Below are positions 16,990-24,624 of a stretch of DNA of 47,505 bases, one piece after another. The stretch is taken from contig CAZSSB010000022.1 in NCBI GenBank assembly GCA_964609245.1, forward strand, positions 1-47,505, written 5' to 3'. Numbering within the stretch: the first letter of the stretch is position 1; each line of letters begins with the position of its first letter. The DNA comes from JAFGCY01 sp964609245. Its GTDB lineage: Bacteria > 4484-113 > JAFGCY01. The notes beneath the pieces were generated by a model that did not search any database, was not told the DNA's origin, and saw only the letters and a program-made list of their open reading frames with translations. The translations under genes were made by a program, and so were the position numbers.

Positions 16990-17967
16990 ATGGGCGGGGC
17001 ACTACCAGAGCGAGAGCCGCGCGCCGCAGGTTCCAGACTACGCTGGGAGCAGCCGCTGGCCTACCTGTGGCTCGCCCTGGCGGCGCTGGGCTGGCTGGTC
17101 TACTTCGCGGTCACCCTGAGCATTCCGCCGGCGGAGGGAGCCCCCTTTGCGCAGCAGCTGCTGGCCCAGCTGGCGGCGCTGCTGGTCGGCGTCGTCGCGC
17201 TGATGGCGGTGCTGCTGGCGGGCGAGAAGCCGCGCTGGCCCGCCAGCGGACGCTGGGCGCTGTTCATCGGCGGCACGGCGGTGGTGCTGCTGGCCTACCT
17301 GGCCAACGTGCGGGAGCCGGTCTGGCGCGGGCTGCTGGCGCTGGGCGTGCTGGCGATGGCGCTGCCGGTGGGCTACTGGGTCGGCGACCGGATGGAGAAG
17401 ATCACCAACCTGATACCGGTCGCGGTGGCCTTCACCTTCGCCGACATCTTCAGCGTCTTCCAGGGGCCCAGCAAACGCGTCGTCGAGGAGCTGACCGACT
17501 ACGAGCAGGAACTCGAACTGGCGATGAGCGAGGCGGCGGCCAATCTGCCGCCGGAACTGGCGGCCGCCGCCGCCGCACAGGCCGCCGCGGCGGTCCGCGC
17601 GCCGCTGGTGGATTACGTGGTGGTGCACCTGCCGCTGCCGGGCACGGGCGCCAGCGCCGGCGTGCTGGGGATCGGCGACTTCGTGATCCTGGCGCTGCTG
17701 TTCCGCGCCGCCTGGGTCCACGGGATCAGTCCGCTGTCCGTGCTGCTCAGCGCGCTGGTTTCGATCGTGGCCGCCGTCGCCGCGTCGCAGCTGATCGGCC
17801 AGGCGCTGCCCGCGCTGCCGTTCATCGCCGTCGGGGTGATCGGCTGGCTGCTGCTGACCAATCCGCGGCTGCGGCGCCTCGACCGTCAGGAGATCGTGCT
17901 GTCGATCCTGGTGGCGGCGCTGTTCATCGCGCTGATGGCGGGCCGCTGGGCAGTGGCGCTGGTGTAG
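16990..17967 (+). CDS. Presenilin/SPP-like GxGD intramembrane aspartyl protease candidate
   Basis: 325 aa from the ATG at 16990 (GGAG 8 nt upstream); about nine hydrophobic segments. Three presenilin/signal-peptide-peptidase hallmarks occur in the right order. (1) An Asp in a membrane helix, D152 in FTFADIFSVFQGPSKRVVEE, whose downstream pattern resembles the presenilin segment after the YD motif. (2) GIGD at 227-230, followed by FVILALLF, as in GxGD. (3) ALPALP at 272-277 at the start of a helix, the PAL motif. A 65-residue Ala/Glu-rich loop separates the two Asp helices, like the presenilin cytosolic loop. Differences: A151 replaces the usual Tyr, there is one helix fewer before D152, and there is one extra helix after PAL. 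Expected role: cleavage of membrane-embedded segments. Substrates are unknown. Confidence 0.7.
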   Translation: MGGALPEREPRAAGSRLRWEQPLAYLWLALAALGWLVYFAVTLSIPPAEGAPFAQQLLAQLAALLVGVVALMAVLLAGEKPRWPASGRWALFIGGTAVVLLAYLANVREPVWRGLLALGVLAMALPVGYWVGDRMEKITNLIPVAVAFTFADIFSVFQGPSKRVVEELTDYEQELELAMSEAAANLPPELAAAAAAQAAAAVRAPLVDYVVVHLPLPGTGASAGVLGIGDFVILALLFRAAWVHGISPLSVLLSALVSIVAAVAASQLIGQALPALPFIAVGVIGWLLLTNPRLRRLDRQEIVLSILVAALFIALMAGRWAVALV

Positions 17968-17987
17968 CGCGGCGAGGAGCAGATACG

Positions 17988-19133
17988 CTAGTGCTCGATT
18001 GTGGAGATGATCTCCGCGGCGACGAACAGCCTTTCCCTGCCAGACGATGGCGCCGGGAGCAGGATCCTGTGATCCACCAGGAGATCCACGTATTTCCTCG
18101 CGGTTGGATAGGAAACCTCAAGTACGTCGCGCGCCTGCGGCACTGTGATGTATGGAGAGTCGAACAAGCGCTCGATGAGCTTCATCAGCAGCGCCGACTT
18201 CCGCGTGGTTTGGACAAGCTTCTTATACCTTTCCAGTAAGGTGAGCAGTCGTCTGCAGCGGCGCACCGCATCCTCGGACTGCTCATCGACACCCCTGAGG
18301 AAGAACACGATCCACGAACGCCATTGGCCGGAAGTACTCACCGCGCGGAGGTGCTCGTAGTAGGCAGACCTGTATTCGTCGAAGTAAGCGCTCAGATACA
18401 GCAATGGGGCGGGCAAGGTGCCTTCCGCGCATAGAAGCAGAGTCAGCAGCAGCCTGCCGATACGTCCATTGCCATCAAGGAACGGATGGATCGCCTCAAA
18501 CTGGTAGTGAATCACCGCCAGTCGAATCAGCAGGGGCAACGACGGTGGCCTGTGGATGTACTGCTCCAGTTCGCTGAGCGCCGCCGGGATGTCCTGTGGG
18601 ACCGGCGGCACGTAAACCGCGTCGTCCAGCGTGCAGCCCGGAGGTCCAATCCAGTTCTGCGTGGTGCGGAACTGGCCAGGAGTGAGATGCTCGCCGCGGA
18701 CGCCGGCCAGCAGGTGCTCGTGGAGTTCACGGATCAGACGCGACGAGACCGGCAGCTCTCTCAATCTCGCAAGCCCGTACTGCAATGCTCTAACGTAGTT
18801 CAGCACCTCGTGGGTGTCCGGTACGCGGGGCGTGATGGCGGGTGCCGCCTCCAGCAACAGCAGGTCTGAAAGCGACGCCTGGGTGCCTTCGATCCTCGAC
18901 GACAGCACCGCTTCCCGACGCAGGAACGCACCACTGATGAGATGCGGATTGGGCAGCGTGCGACCAATGCCGGCCAACGCGGCCACGCTTTGGTCCGCTC
19001 GCGAGAGCGCGCACACCAAGTCGTCATCCCAGGCGACACTTGAGAGCGGCCGCGCAGGCTTGAAAGCGTAGTAGCCGCCGGGAGCCTTGATCACCCGGCC
19101 GTTCGCGCTCTGTTGGAAATCCTCAGGTCTCAT
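17988..19133 (-). CDS. Fic family protein, class II (N-terminal inhibitory helix)
   Basis: 381 aa. The Fic core is complete: H216-PFLDGNGRIGR-227 matches HPFxxGNGRxxR, the AMP-transfer site. The inhibitory motif (S/T)xxxE(G/N) is S78-SRI-E82-G83 upstream of the core, defining class II. The N-terminal ~60 residues match Fic_N proteins (AFKPARPLSS). The C-terminal ~80 residues look like a winged helix (ITVPQARDVLEVSYPTARKY), possibly a target- or DNA-binding module. It probably adenylylates a cytoplasmic protein. It stands alone without an antitoxin gene, and its base composition is less G+C-rich than its neighbours, so transfer is plausible. Confidence 0.9.
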   Translation of the reverse strand: MRPEDFQQSANGRVIKAPGGYYAFKPARPLSSVAWDDDLVCALSRADQSVAALAGIGRTLPNPHLISGAFLRREAVLSSRIEGTQASLSDLLLLEAAPAITPRVPDTHEVLNYVRALQYGLARLRELPVSSRLIRELHEHLLAGVRGEHLTPGQFRTTQNWIGPPGCTLDDAVYVPPVPQDIPAALSELEQYIHRPPSLPLLIRLAVIHYQFEAIHPFLDGNGRIGRLLLTLLLCAEGTLPAPLLYLSAYFDEYRSAYYEHLRAVSTSGQWRSWIVFFLRGVDEQSEDAVRRCRRLLTLLERYKKLVQTTRKSALLMKLIERLFDSPYITVPQARDVLEVSYPTARKYVDLLVDHRILLPAPSSGRERLFVAAEIISTIEH

Positions 19134-19246
19134 GTCACGTAGGGGAACTTACTCTGGCGATCTCAGATTAAAGAAACACGCTGCATATTTTAACAGACTG
19201 AGACGAAGTGCGCAATTTCCGCGGCTTGGTTGCAGCAAGCGCTACA

Positions 19247-19870
19247 CTAATGTTGGTAGTCGTACTCGCCGTACTGGAACAGCAGCACTTCTTCCAGCGT
19301 GGTGATGCCGCGCTCGGCGAGGTAGTTGAAGAGCAGCAGTAGCAGCCGGCAGGTGGCCAGCGCGTCGGCGGCGGCGCGGTGGCGGTCCTCGATGCCGATG
19401 CCGAAGAACGCGGCGAGGTTGCCCAGGCTCTTGGAGGGCAGCCACGGCAGGATTCGGCGCGCCAGCCGGCCGGTGCAGAGGTCGGCGTTCTTCAGCCGCG
19501 GCAGGCCCGCCAGTTGCAGCTCGTTGTCCAGGAAGCGGCGGTCGAACTGGCTGTTGTGGGCCACCACGGGACCGTCACCGAGGAACTCCAGCAGATCCGG
19601 CAGCACTTCGCGGCTGGGCGGCATGTCGCCGACCATCTGCTGGTCGATGCCCGTCAGGTTGGTGATGAACGGCGGGATGCGCCGCTCGGGATTCACCAGT
19701 GTGGCGAAGTCGGTGGTGACCTCGAGGTTCTCGATCCGGTAGCAGGCGATCTCGGTGATCTTGTGCTCGGGGGGGGCGCCGCCGGTGGTTTCAAGGTCGA
19801 GTACGGCGAACGTCACCCGCTCAAGCGGCGTGCATTCAACTCCCTCCAGGCTGTTGTCGGCGGCGGTCAT
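19247..19870 (-). CDS. DnaQ-like 3'-5' exonuclease (DEDDh)
   Basis: 207 aa. ExoI: FAVLDLETTG (D and E metal ligands). ExoII: VVAHNSQFDRRFLDNEL. ExoIII: HRAAADALATCRLL with the DEDDh His. This is an exonuclease domain alone, without polymerase or helicase, similar to PolC-type or epsilon-like proofreading nucleases. A TATCAT at 19884-19889 lies 13 nt upstream of the ATG. It is divergent from fliR. Confidence 0.88.
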   Translation of the reverse strand: MTAADNSLEGVECTPLERVTFAVLDLETTGGAPPEHKITEIACYRIENLEVTTDFATLVNPERRIPPFITNLTGIDQQMVGDMPPSREVLPDLLEFLGDGPVVAHNSQFDRRFLDNELQLAGLPRLKNADLCTGRLARRILPWLPSKSLGNLAAFFGIGIEDRHRAAADALATCRLLLLLFNYLAERGITTLEEVLLFQYGEYDYQH

Positions 19871-19924
19871 TCAGGCAGCCAGCATGATAGCAGCCGTACG
19901 CTACACTAACCGCCGGGGAGAAAG

Positions 19925-20710
19925 GTGGACATCTTAAGCCTGGGCTTCGGGGCGGCGCAAGTCTGGCTTCTGTTCCTGCTGCGCACGCTGGGGTTTGTGG
20001 CGATCGTGCCGCTGCTCAGTGCGCGCGCGGCCCCCAGCCAGTTCCGCGTGGCGCTGGTGTTCTTCCTGACCACTCTGGCCTTCATCGCCTGGGCGCCGCA
20101 CACCGTATCCCCCGAGATGGGGATGGCCGAGTTCGTGCCCGCCGGCCTCTCCGAGCTGGCGCTGGGGATGATGCTGGGCTTCATCGTTGGCCTGGTGTTC
20201 GTCACCTTCCAGTTCGCCGGCCAGTTCATCGGCTATCAGATGGGTTTCGCGATCGTCAACGTGCTCGACCCCCAAACCCAGAACCAGGTCAGCCTGATCG
20301 GCGAGTTCCTGTTCGCCGTGGTGATGCTGGCGTTCCTGCAGCTCAACCTCCACCACGACATGCTGGGGCTGTGGCACGCCAGCTATCAGCTGGCCCCGCC
20401 CGGCGAGTTTGTGCTGCAGAACATGCAGCTGGCGCACCTGGTGGCGCTCGGCGACGACCTGTTCATCCTGGCGCTCAAGATCGCCGTGCCGCTGGTGGCG
20501 TTCCTGCTGCTGACGGATCTGAGCCTGGGTATCATCGCGCGGGTGATGCCCCAGATGAACGTGTTTATCGTCGGCATCCCGCTCAAGATCGCGATGGGCC
20601 TGCTGTTCCTCAGCCTGATCGTGCTGCAGTTCGACCCGGTGGTGCGCCAGACCACCAACACCTTCATCAACGACGCCGGCGCGCTGCTGACCGCGCTGGG
20701 CGGGGGGTAG
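19925..20710 (+). CDS. fliR: Flagellar export apparatus protein FliR
   Basis: 261 aa, GTG start with GGGGAG upstream. It is an integral membrane component of the type III flagellar secretion gate. Hydrophobic segments span the protein; FliR marks include RTLGFVAIVPLLSAR near the N terminus, FQFAGQFIGYQMGFAIVNVL, DPQTQNQVSLIGEF, and the later MPQMNVFIVGIPLKI. No fliQ or flhB gene flanks it, so the flagellar genes are dispersed here; FlgL is at the window start. The -10 is probably TACACT at 19902-19907. Confidence 0.95.
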   Translation: MDILSLGFGAAQVWLLFLLRTLGFVAIVPLLSARAAPSQFRVALVFFLTTLAFIAWAPHTVSPEMGMAEFVPAGLSELALGMMLGFIVGLVFVTFQFAGQFIGYQMGFAIVNVLDPQTQNQVSLIGEFLFAVVMLAFLQLNLHHDMLGLWHASYQLAPPGEFVLQNMQLAHLVALGDDLFILALKIAVPLVAFLLLTDLSLGIIARVMPQMNVFIVGIPLKIAMGLLFLSLIVLQFDPVVRQTTNTFINDAGALLTALGGG

Positions 20711-20859
20711 GAGGATCGCCACCATACCTGCTGGCTGCCCGGTTTAACTCACAACGCGCAAGATCAAGTGGTATCCCGAAGTCTGCACTGGATTGGTACC
20801 CCATGTGTCGTCAGCATTCGGTACAATTTGTGTACAAGACTGCTCGTGAGGTGGGGTCT

Positions 20860-21827
20860 ATGAAACAGAGAGAGAGAGAGAGACGCTTCGTCTTCCTGCT
20901 AGTTGGCTGCTGACAGCCGTGATGCTATCCCTGCTGCTCTGCTGCCAGTCTTGCGGCGGGGCGCCTCTGGAATCCGCAGGCAAGGACACCGGCACGGCAC
21001 AACCCGGGTTGGGCGCCGGTCCCGATGCCGATTCCGACGGCGGGATGCTTGACGGCGGCACCGGCGGGGAGGCCGGGCCGGTCGGCGAGCCGCAGAGCCT
21101 GGCGGACTGGTCGGAGGGCTCAATCGGGCCCTGGGGGCCGGTTGTGCAGACGGTCCAGGTCAATGTATCAGGTGGGGGCGATCCCATCCCGGTCAACCGC
21201 CTTGCATCGGAGGACCCGTTCACCGGCGTCTACCAACTGCCGAATGGCAGAATCATCGCGACGAATGGGCCACTGGAGGACATCCTGGCTGTCGGTTACG
21301 TGGAACCGTGGCCGCAGACCGAGTTGTGGTATGACGGCGGCGATGAACTGCTGGTCATTGTCCCGCAGATCGTGCTGTCGCTGCTCCCCTCGATGTCTGA
21401 GAGCGACATCGTGCAGTTCATCCAGCGCGAGCAGCTCTACACCATTTTCTCTTGGTACATCCCCGATCTACAGACCGGCGGCAACACGATAGCTAAGTTC
21501 CAGTTCGAGTACGATCCGCTCATGTACCCCTCGTTCGGCGACGCCTACGACCACCTCACAGCCCTGCCGGAAGTGGAGTACGCCGAGCCGAACACGCTGG
21601 GCGAATTCGAACCGCACTACAGCCCCAACTCAGGTAGCGGACCACTGATCCCCGATGATGAATACTACGAGGACTCCTCAAGCCGCTATGTGAGCCAGTT
21701 CGGCATCGATTACTCGATGTGGGTGCCGATCGGGCCGGAGGAGAGCGGCGGCTGGTTCTCCGATCAGGTTGTGGCGGTAATCGACAGCGGTGTATACCGC
21801 TACCACGAGGACTTCGCTTTCCTTTGA
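20860..21827 (+). CDS. Subtilisin-like S8 protease, N-terminal part (frameshifted start, ends at in-frame TGA)
   Basis: The natural start appears to be the ATG at 20860, preceded by GAGGTGGGG. As sequenced it runs through an (AG)8 tract and stops after 17 codons. The main frame is open from before 20919 and begins LTAVMLSLLLCCQSCGG, the hydrophobic core of a signal peptide without its Met-basic n-region. Removing one AG unit joins MKQRERETLRLPASW to this core. Next comes an I9-like propeptide ending LPEVEYAEPN, then the catalytic domain with VVAVIDSGVYRYHED (catalytic Asp codon 21783-21785). The frame then meets TGA at 21825-21827. The rest continues in the same frame after the stop. A TACAAT at 20822-20827 may be the -10. 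Secreted, possibly lipidated. Confidence 0.75.
20867..20882 (+). repeat. (AG)8 dinucleotide tract just inside the protease start
   Basis: Eight AG units begin in codon 3. Seven units would put the ATG in frame with the protease and eight do not. This is the arrangement of slipped-strand phase-variable genes, or an indel error. Confidence 0.85.
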
Positions 21828-22793
21828 GGCTGCCCGCATCCCAGTCTGGGAGTCTGCGGCAAGGTATCTTGGGTCGGCGTTAACTGCACTGGTGACACAT
21901 ATGAGATCGGCGACTGCAACGACCTCGATCCGGAGCAATGGACGGGAGGACCCGACCCCGCGCTCAAACCGTACAATGACGGCTGGTTCAACTCACATGG
22001 CACGCGTGTAGCCAGCCTCATTACGGCCAGGACCAACAACCAAGATGGCCTCGCAGCCGTCGCGCCATCGATACTCGTGCTCCCCATCCGTTTGAGGATG
22101 GTGCCGGACGGCGACAAGATCCTGTTCGAGAAGTGTGCGCTCGGCAAGGCACTCAAGGTTCTGTACGACCACTTCAAGCCCTGGCACTGGCAGGAGCACG
22201 TCCGTGTGGTGAACATGAGTCTCGGCTCGCGATACTACAGGGGGTCGCATCGCAACTGGATGAGCGAGGATCGCAGGAAGTACGATCGCCTCTACGTTGC
22301 ATCCGCTGGAAATGATGCCGAGCAACAGCTATGCTATCCAGCCGCCTATGATGTAGTCTTGGGCGTGACTGGCCTTATCAGGATAGAGAATCCTGCACCT
22401 CAACAGCCGCCCTGGTGCACAACAACTACGCATGCGAATCTAGCTGGGGCAAACTACATTGATGACGGTTGTGAGACATATCCCGTTTCCGGAGTGTACG
22501 GTTGGACGAATTCCTCGCGCGATGCGCGACGGCCCTATGGCAAGTGCGCAAGGCCGCCGGCCCCTGGCGAAGGTGCCTATGGCACTGAGTATTCAGACTT
22601 CGCCCAGACGTCAGCATGCTGCGCCCAGGTATCGGCTCTGGCTGCGCTGCTGTTTGATCTCCGGCCATACAGAACCGCAGGATTGGTTGAGCAGCAGATC
22701 ATCAGCACGCGCCGGACTGAATTGGACCAGGACTGGCCGGAATCGCCTGTGGCGGGCATCATCAACTTCGACGAGGCCTTGTCGACATGGTAA
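21828..22793 (+). CDS. Subtilisin-like S8 protease, C-terminal part (same frame after TGA)
   Basis: It continues the frame of the upstream half with no frameshift. The other catalytic residues are all present: His in NSHGTRVASLI (codon 21996-21998), oxyanion Asn in SAGNDAEQQ (22311-22313), and Ser in QTSACCAQVSALAALL (22611-22613), which aligns to the GTSMATPHVSG box. If translated alone it could only start inside, e.g. GTG 22077, after the His, and would be inactive. The Cys-rich stretch GCPHPSLGVCGKVSW right after the stop reads as ordinary protein. Read-through, a point nonsense mutation or a base error are all possible. It is followed at once by a lipoprotein gene whose ribosome site overlaps this stop. 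Confidence 0.75.
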   Translation, partial: GCPHPSLGVCGKVSWVGVNCTGDTYEIGDCNDLDPEQWTGGPDPALKPYNDGWFNSHGTRVASLITARTNNQDGLAAVAPSILVLPIRLRMVPDGDKILFEKCALGKALKVLYDHFKPWHWQEHVRVVNMSLGSRYYRGSHRNWMSEDRRKYDRLYVASAGNDAEQQLCYPAAYDVVLGVTGLIRIENPAPQQPPWCTTTTHANLAGANYIDDGCETYPVSGVYGWTNSSRDARRPYGKCARPPAPGEGAYGTEYSDFAQTSACCAQVSALAALLFDLRPYRTAGLVEQQIISTRRTELDQDWPESPVAGIINFDEALSTW

Positions 22794-22804
22794 GGAGGAG
22801 ATAC

Positions 22805-23329
22805 ATGACGCTGTTCAAGACTGCATCCCGATTGCTGGTTCTAACGGCCCTCCTCACTGCGGTCGCAGCTTGTGGCGGCAGCCCCGACTACTTCGATGAC
22901 GGAAGCCGGGGCATTACGGTGTACTTCCCGTTCGTCGAGGAAGTAATCCTGCCCAACGCAATCATTGCCGGCGAGCCAGCCTCAGTGACAATCCGTGTAT
23001 CCAGCGAAGCGTATCCTGGGACGCTCGTTGGGAGGTCGCCGGACGACCTGAAACTAGGTTACAGATGGTGGTCTGGAGAGGATATCGCTGGATACCTGTA
23101 CCTGATTGGGGTGCCTGGCCCGGGGGGGCCGGCCCGCCTTGATTACCAGGTCGAACTGCAGTACTCCACTCCAGGAGATAAGACACTGACACTAAGGACG
23201 GTTCCAAGCCGGGAGTTGGGCGGGACGCAGGGCAAGATCTACCCGCACGACGAATCGCAGGATGTGCCAGTAACCGATACGCAGTTGGTCTCTCGGCGCT
23301 TCAACCTGACCGTACTGCCGGCGGAGTAG
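22805..23329 (+). CDS. Small lipoprotein of unknown function
   Basis: 174 aa from the ATG at 22805 with AAGGAGGAG upstream, a site that overlaps the protease stop; an earlier in-frame ATG at 22787 has no such site. The signal peptide ends LTAVAACGG, a good lipobox. The mature part is beta-rich with an Ig-like pattern (ASVTIRVSSEA, KLGYRWWSGED, KTLTLRTVPSR). No known family recognised. Its tight coupling to the S8 protease suggests joint expression. Confidence 0.75.
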   Translation: MTLFKTASRLLVLTALLTAVAACGGSPDYFDDGSRGITVYFPFVEEVILPNAIIAGEPASVTIRVSSEAYPGTLVGRSPDDLKLGYRWWSGEDIAGYLYLIGVPGPGGPARLDYQVELQYSTPGDKTLTLRTVPSRELGGTQGKIYPHDESQDVPVTDTQLVSRRFNLTVLPAE

Positions 23330-23335
23330 GGTCGC

Positions 23336-23349
23336 AGCGCACCCGCGCT
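23336..23349. terminator. Small hairpin between convergent genes
   Basis: AGCGC/GCGCT with a 4-nt loop sits between two converging stops and overlaps the minus-strand stop codon. It has no T tract; weak. Confidence 0.25.
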
Positions 23350-24204
23350 AGTCGCTGAGCTGGATCATGTTCAGTGCCGGGTCGTGGACCACGCTGACGC
23401 CCAGCAGCGGACAGATGTCGCTTACGGGCAGGAAGCTGCTGCCGTCCTCGGAGCGTACCTCGTGCTCGATCGTCGTGTCGGCGCCATCCACCTTAACCTT
23501 GCGCGAGCCTTCCTTGAACCGCAGCTCGATGCCCTGGCGCATGATCACCACCTCGTAGGTCGCAGCGTCGTAGCTGATGCCGCCGCCGATCAGGCCGATC
23601 AGATCGCGCGTGGCGACGTAGGCAGTACCGTCGTGCTCCTGGAGCGCGGACTCCAGCCGGGCCAGGCGCCCGTTGTAGCTGAGGCCCAGGCCGGCCGAGA
23701 CGTAGCGGACTTCCAGCAGCACGTACTCGCCGGCGTTTTCGTCGCTGAACCGCAGCGTGACGGAGTGCGTCGGCGCCAGCGGCGGCTCGAAGACGAACTC
23801 ATGAATCCGCCAGTCGGCGGCCTCCGGGTCGCTGGGCGGCATGTTGACCGTCGANNNNNNNNNNNNNNNNNNNNNNNNNNNNNNNNNNNNNNNNNNNNNN
23901 NNNNNNNNNNNNNNNNNNNNNNNNNNNNNNNNNNNNNNNNNNNNNNNNNNNNNNCATGAATCCGCCAGTCGGCGGCCTCCGGGTCGCTGGGCGGCATGTT
24001 GACCGTCGAATAGTAGGCGGCGATCCGCACGCCGTAGACCTCGCGGCTGCCATCGTTGGTCACCGTCGCGATCACGCTGGCGGTGCCCTGGCCGCGGACT
24101 TCGCCCGCGATCTCGCCGCCGGTCAGCTCGACGGTCACGTCCTCGGCGAGGACGGTGCCCGTCGCCAGCAGCAGCATCAGCATCGCAAGCAGCATCGGGC
24201 GCAT
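23348..24204 (-). CDS. Exported protein with copper-amine-oxidase-N-like domain; split by scaffold gap
   Basis: The gene is interrupted by 100 Ns, but the 55 bp on each side of the gap are identical. Collapsing gap and duplicate removes 155 bp and leaves 702 bp, an intact 233-aa frame. The signal peptide is MRPMLLAMLMLLLATGTVLA. Residues ~22-120 form a beta-sandwich region (ASVIATVTNDGSREVYGVRI). The C-terminal ~110 residues match the Cu_amine_oxidN1/stalk fold: NGRLARLESALQEHDGTAYV, then ISYDAATYEVVIMRQG, LRFKEGSRKVKVDG, SFLPVSDICPLLGVSV and DPALNMIQLSD. It likely binds cell-wall or envelope material; it is not an oxidase. TATAAT lies 6 nt before the ATG. Confidence 0.85.
23800..24009. repeat. 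55-bp identical sequence flanking the N gap (assembly artefact)
   Basis: 23800-23854 and 23955-24009 are the same 55 bases. The contig ends overlapped but were joined with a standard 100-N spacer. This is not a biological repeat. Confidence 0.92.
23855..23954. other. Scaffold gap of 100 Ns
   Basis: A run of exactly 100 N, the default spacer for a gap of unknown size. Confidence 0.98.
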
Positions 24205-24210
24205 AGGAGA

Positions 24211-24216
24211 ATTATA
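24211..24216 (-). promoter_or_regulatory. -10 element of a probable leaderless gene
   Basis: TATAAT on the minus strand ends 6 nt before the ATG at 24204. Confidence 0.6.
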
Positions 24217-24275
24217 CGGCAGGATCGTGGGCGGGCGGGACTTGGCCGTTGAATGAATGCGCCGACCATGCCTGT

Positions 24276-24281
24276 TATCAT
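24276..24281 (+). promoter_or_regulatory. -10 element of a probable leaderless gene
   Basis: TATCAT ends 6 nt before the GTG at 24288 and fixes that codon as the start. Confidence 0.45.
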
Positions 24282-24287
24282 GGAGAT

Positions 24288-24488
24288 GTGAAGCGATTGC
24301 TTGTCGGCTTTGCCATAATCATCTTGGGGTTGGGGATGATCGTCATATCGGTGGTCCAGTTACTGAAGTTCGGTCGCGAGAACATCTATGCCGTGTTGTG
24401 CATCTTCCCCATAGGGCTTGGCGTTGGGGCGCTAGTCACAGCAGTGAAGGTCCTGCGAGGCGAGACCCCCCGCACATGGTTACCGTAA
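24288..24488 (+). CDS. Small two-helix membrane protein
   Basis: 66 aa from the GTG at 24288. An earlier in-frame start at 24249 would place the -10 inside the coding sequence. Two hydrophobic helices, LLVGFAIIILGLGMIVISVV and AVLCIFPIGLGVGALVTAV, are joined by a short polar turn. No known family. It stands alone between divergent and convergent neighbours. Confidence 0.55.
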   Translation: MKRLLVGFAIIILGLGMIVISVVQLLKFGRENIYAVLCIFPIGLGVGALVTAVKVLRGETPRTWLP

Positions 24489-24583
24489 CGGTCGGCGCTG
24501 CTCAATGAACCGACGAGTACGCTCATCTCATTGCAGTGGAGCACGGCTGCTGCACAGGCACGAGGAAGCGCGCCGCTACCGAG

Positions 24584-24611
24584 TCGCGGGCGGGACGCCC
24601 GCGCTACCGGT
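24584..24611. repeat. REP-like palindromic repeat, copy 1
   Basis: GCGGGC (24586-24591) pairs with GCCCGC (24597-24602) around GGGAC, followed by GCTACCGGT. The same unit, with one extra loop base and one change, lies inside valS at 37636-37664. It occupies most of the 136-bp space before the deaminase gene. Confidence 0.65.
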
Positions 24612-24624
24612 GATCGTGGGCGGC

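Noticed and set aside
17067..18239. 390-aa Arg/Gly-rich open frame on the plus strand
   Set aside because: Alternate-frame shadow of the presenilin-like gene running into the Fic gene; no hydrophobic pattern or motif.
21825..21827. Recoded TGA (selenocysteine, Trp or Gly)
   Set aside because: Many genes here end in TGA, the site lacks a visible SECIS-like hairpin, and a selenocysteine is not expected in an S8 protease.
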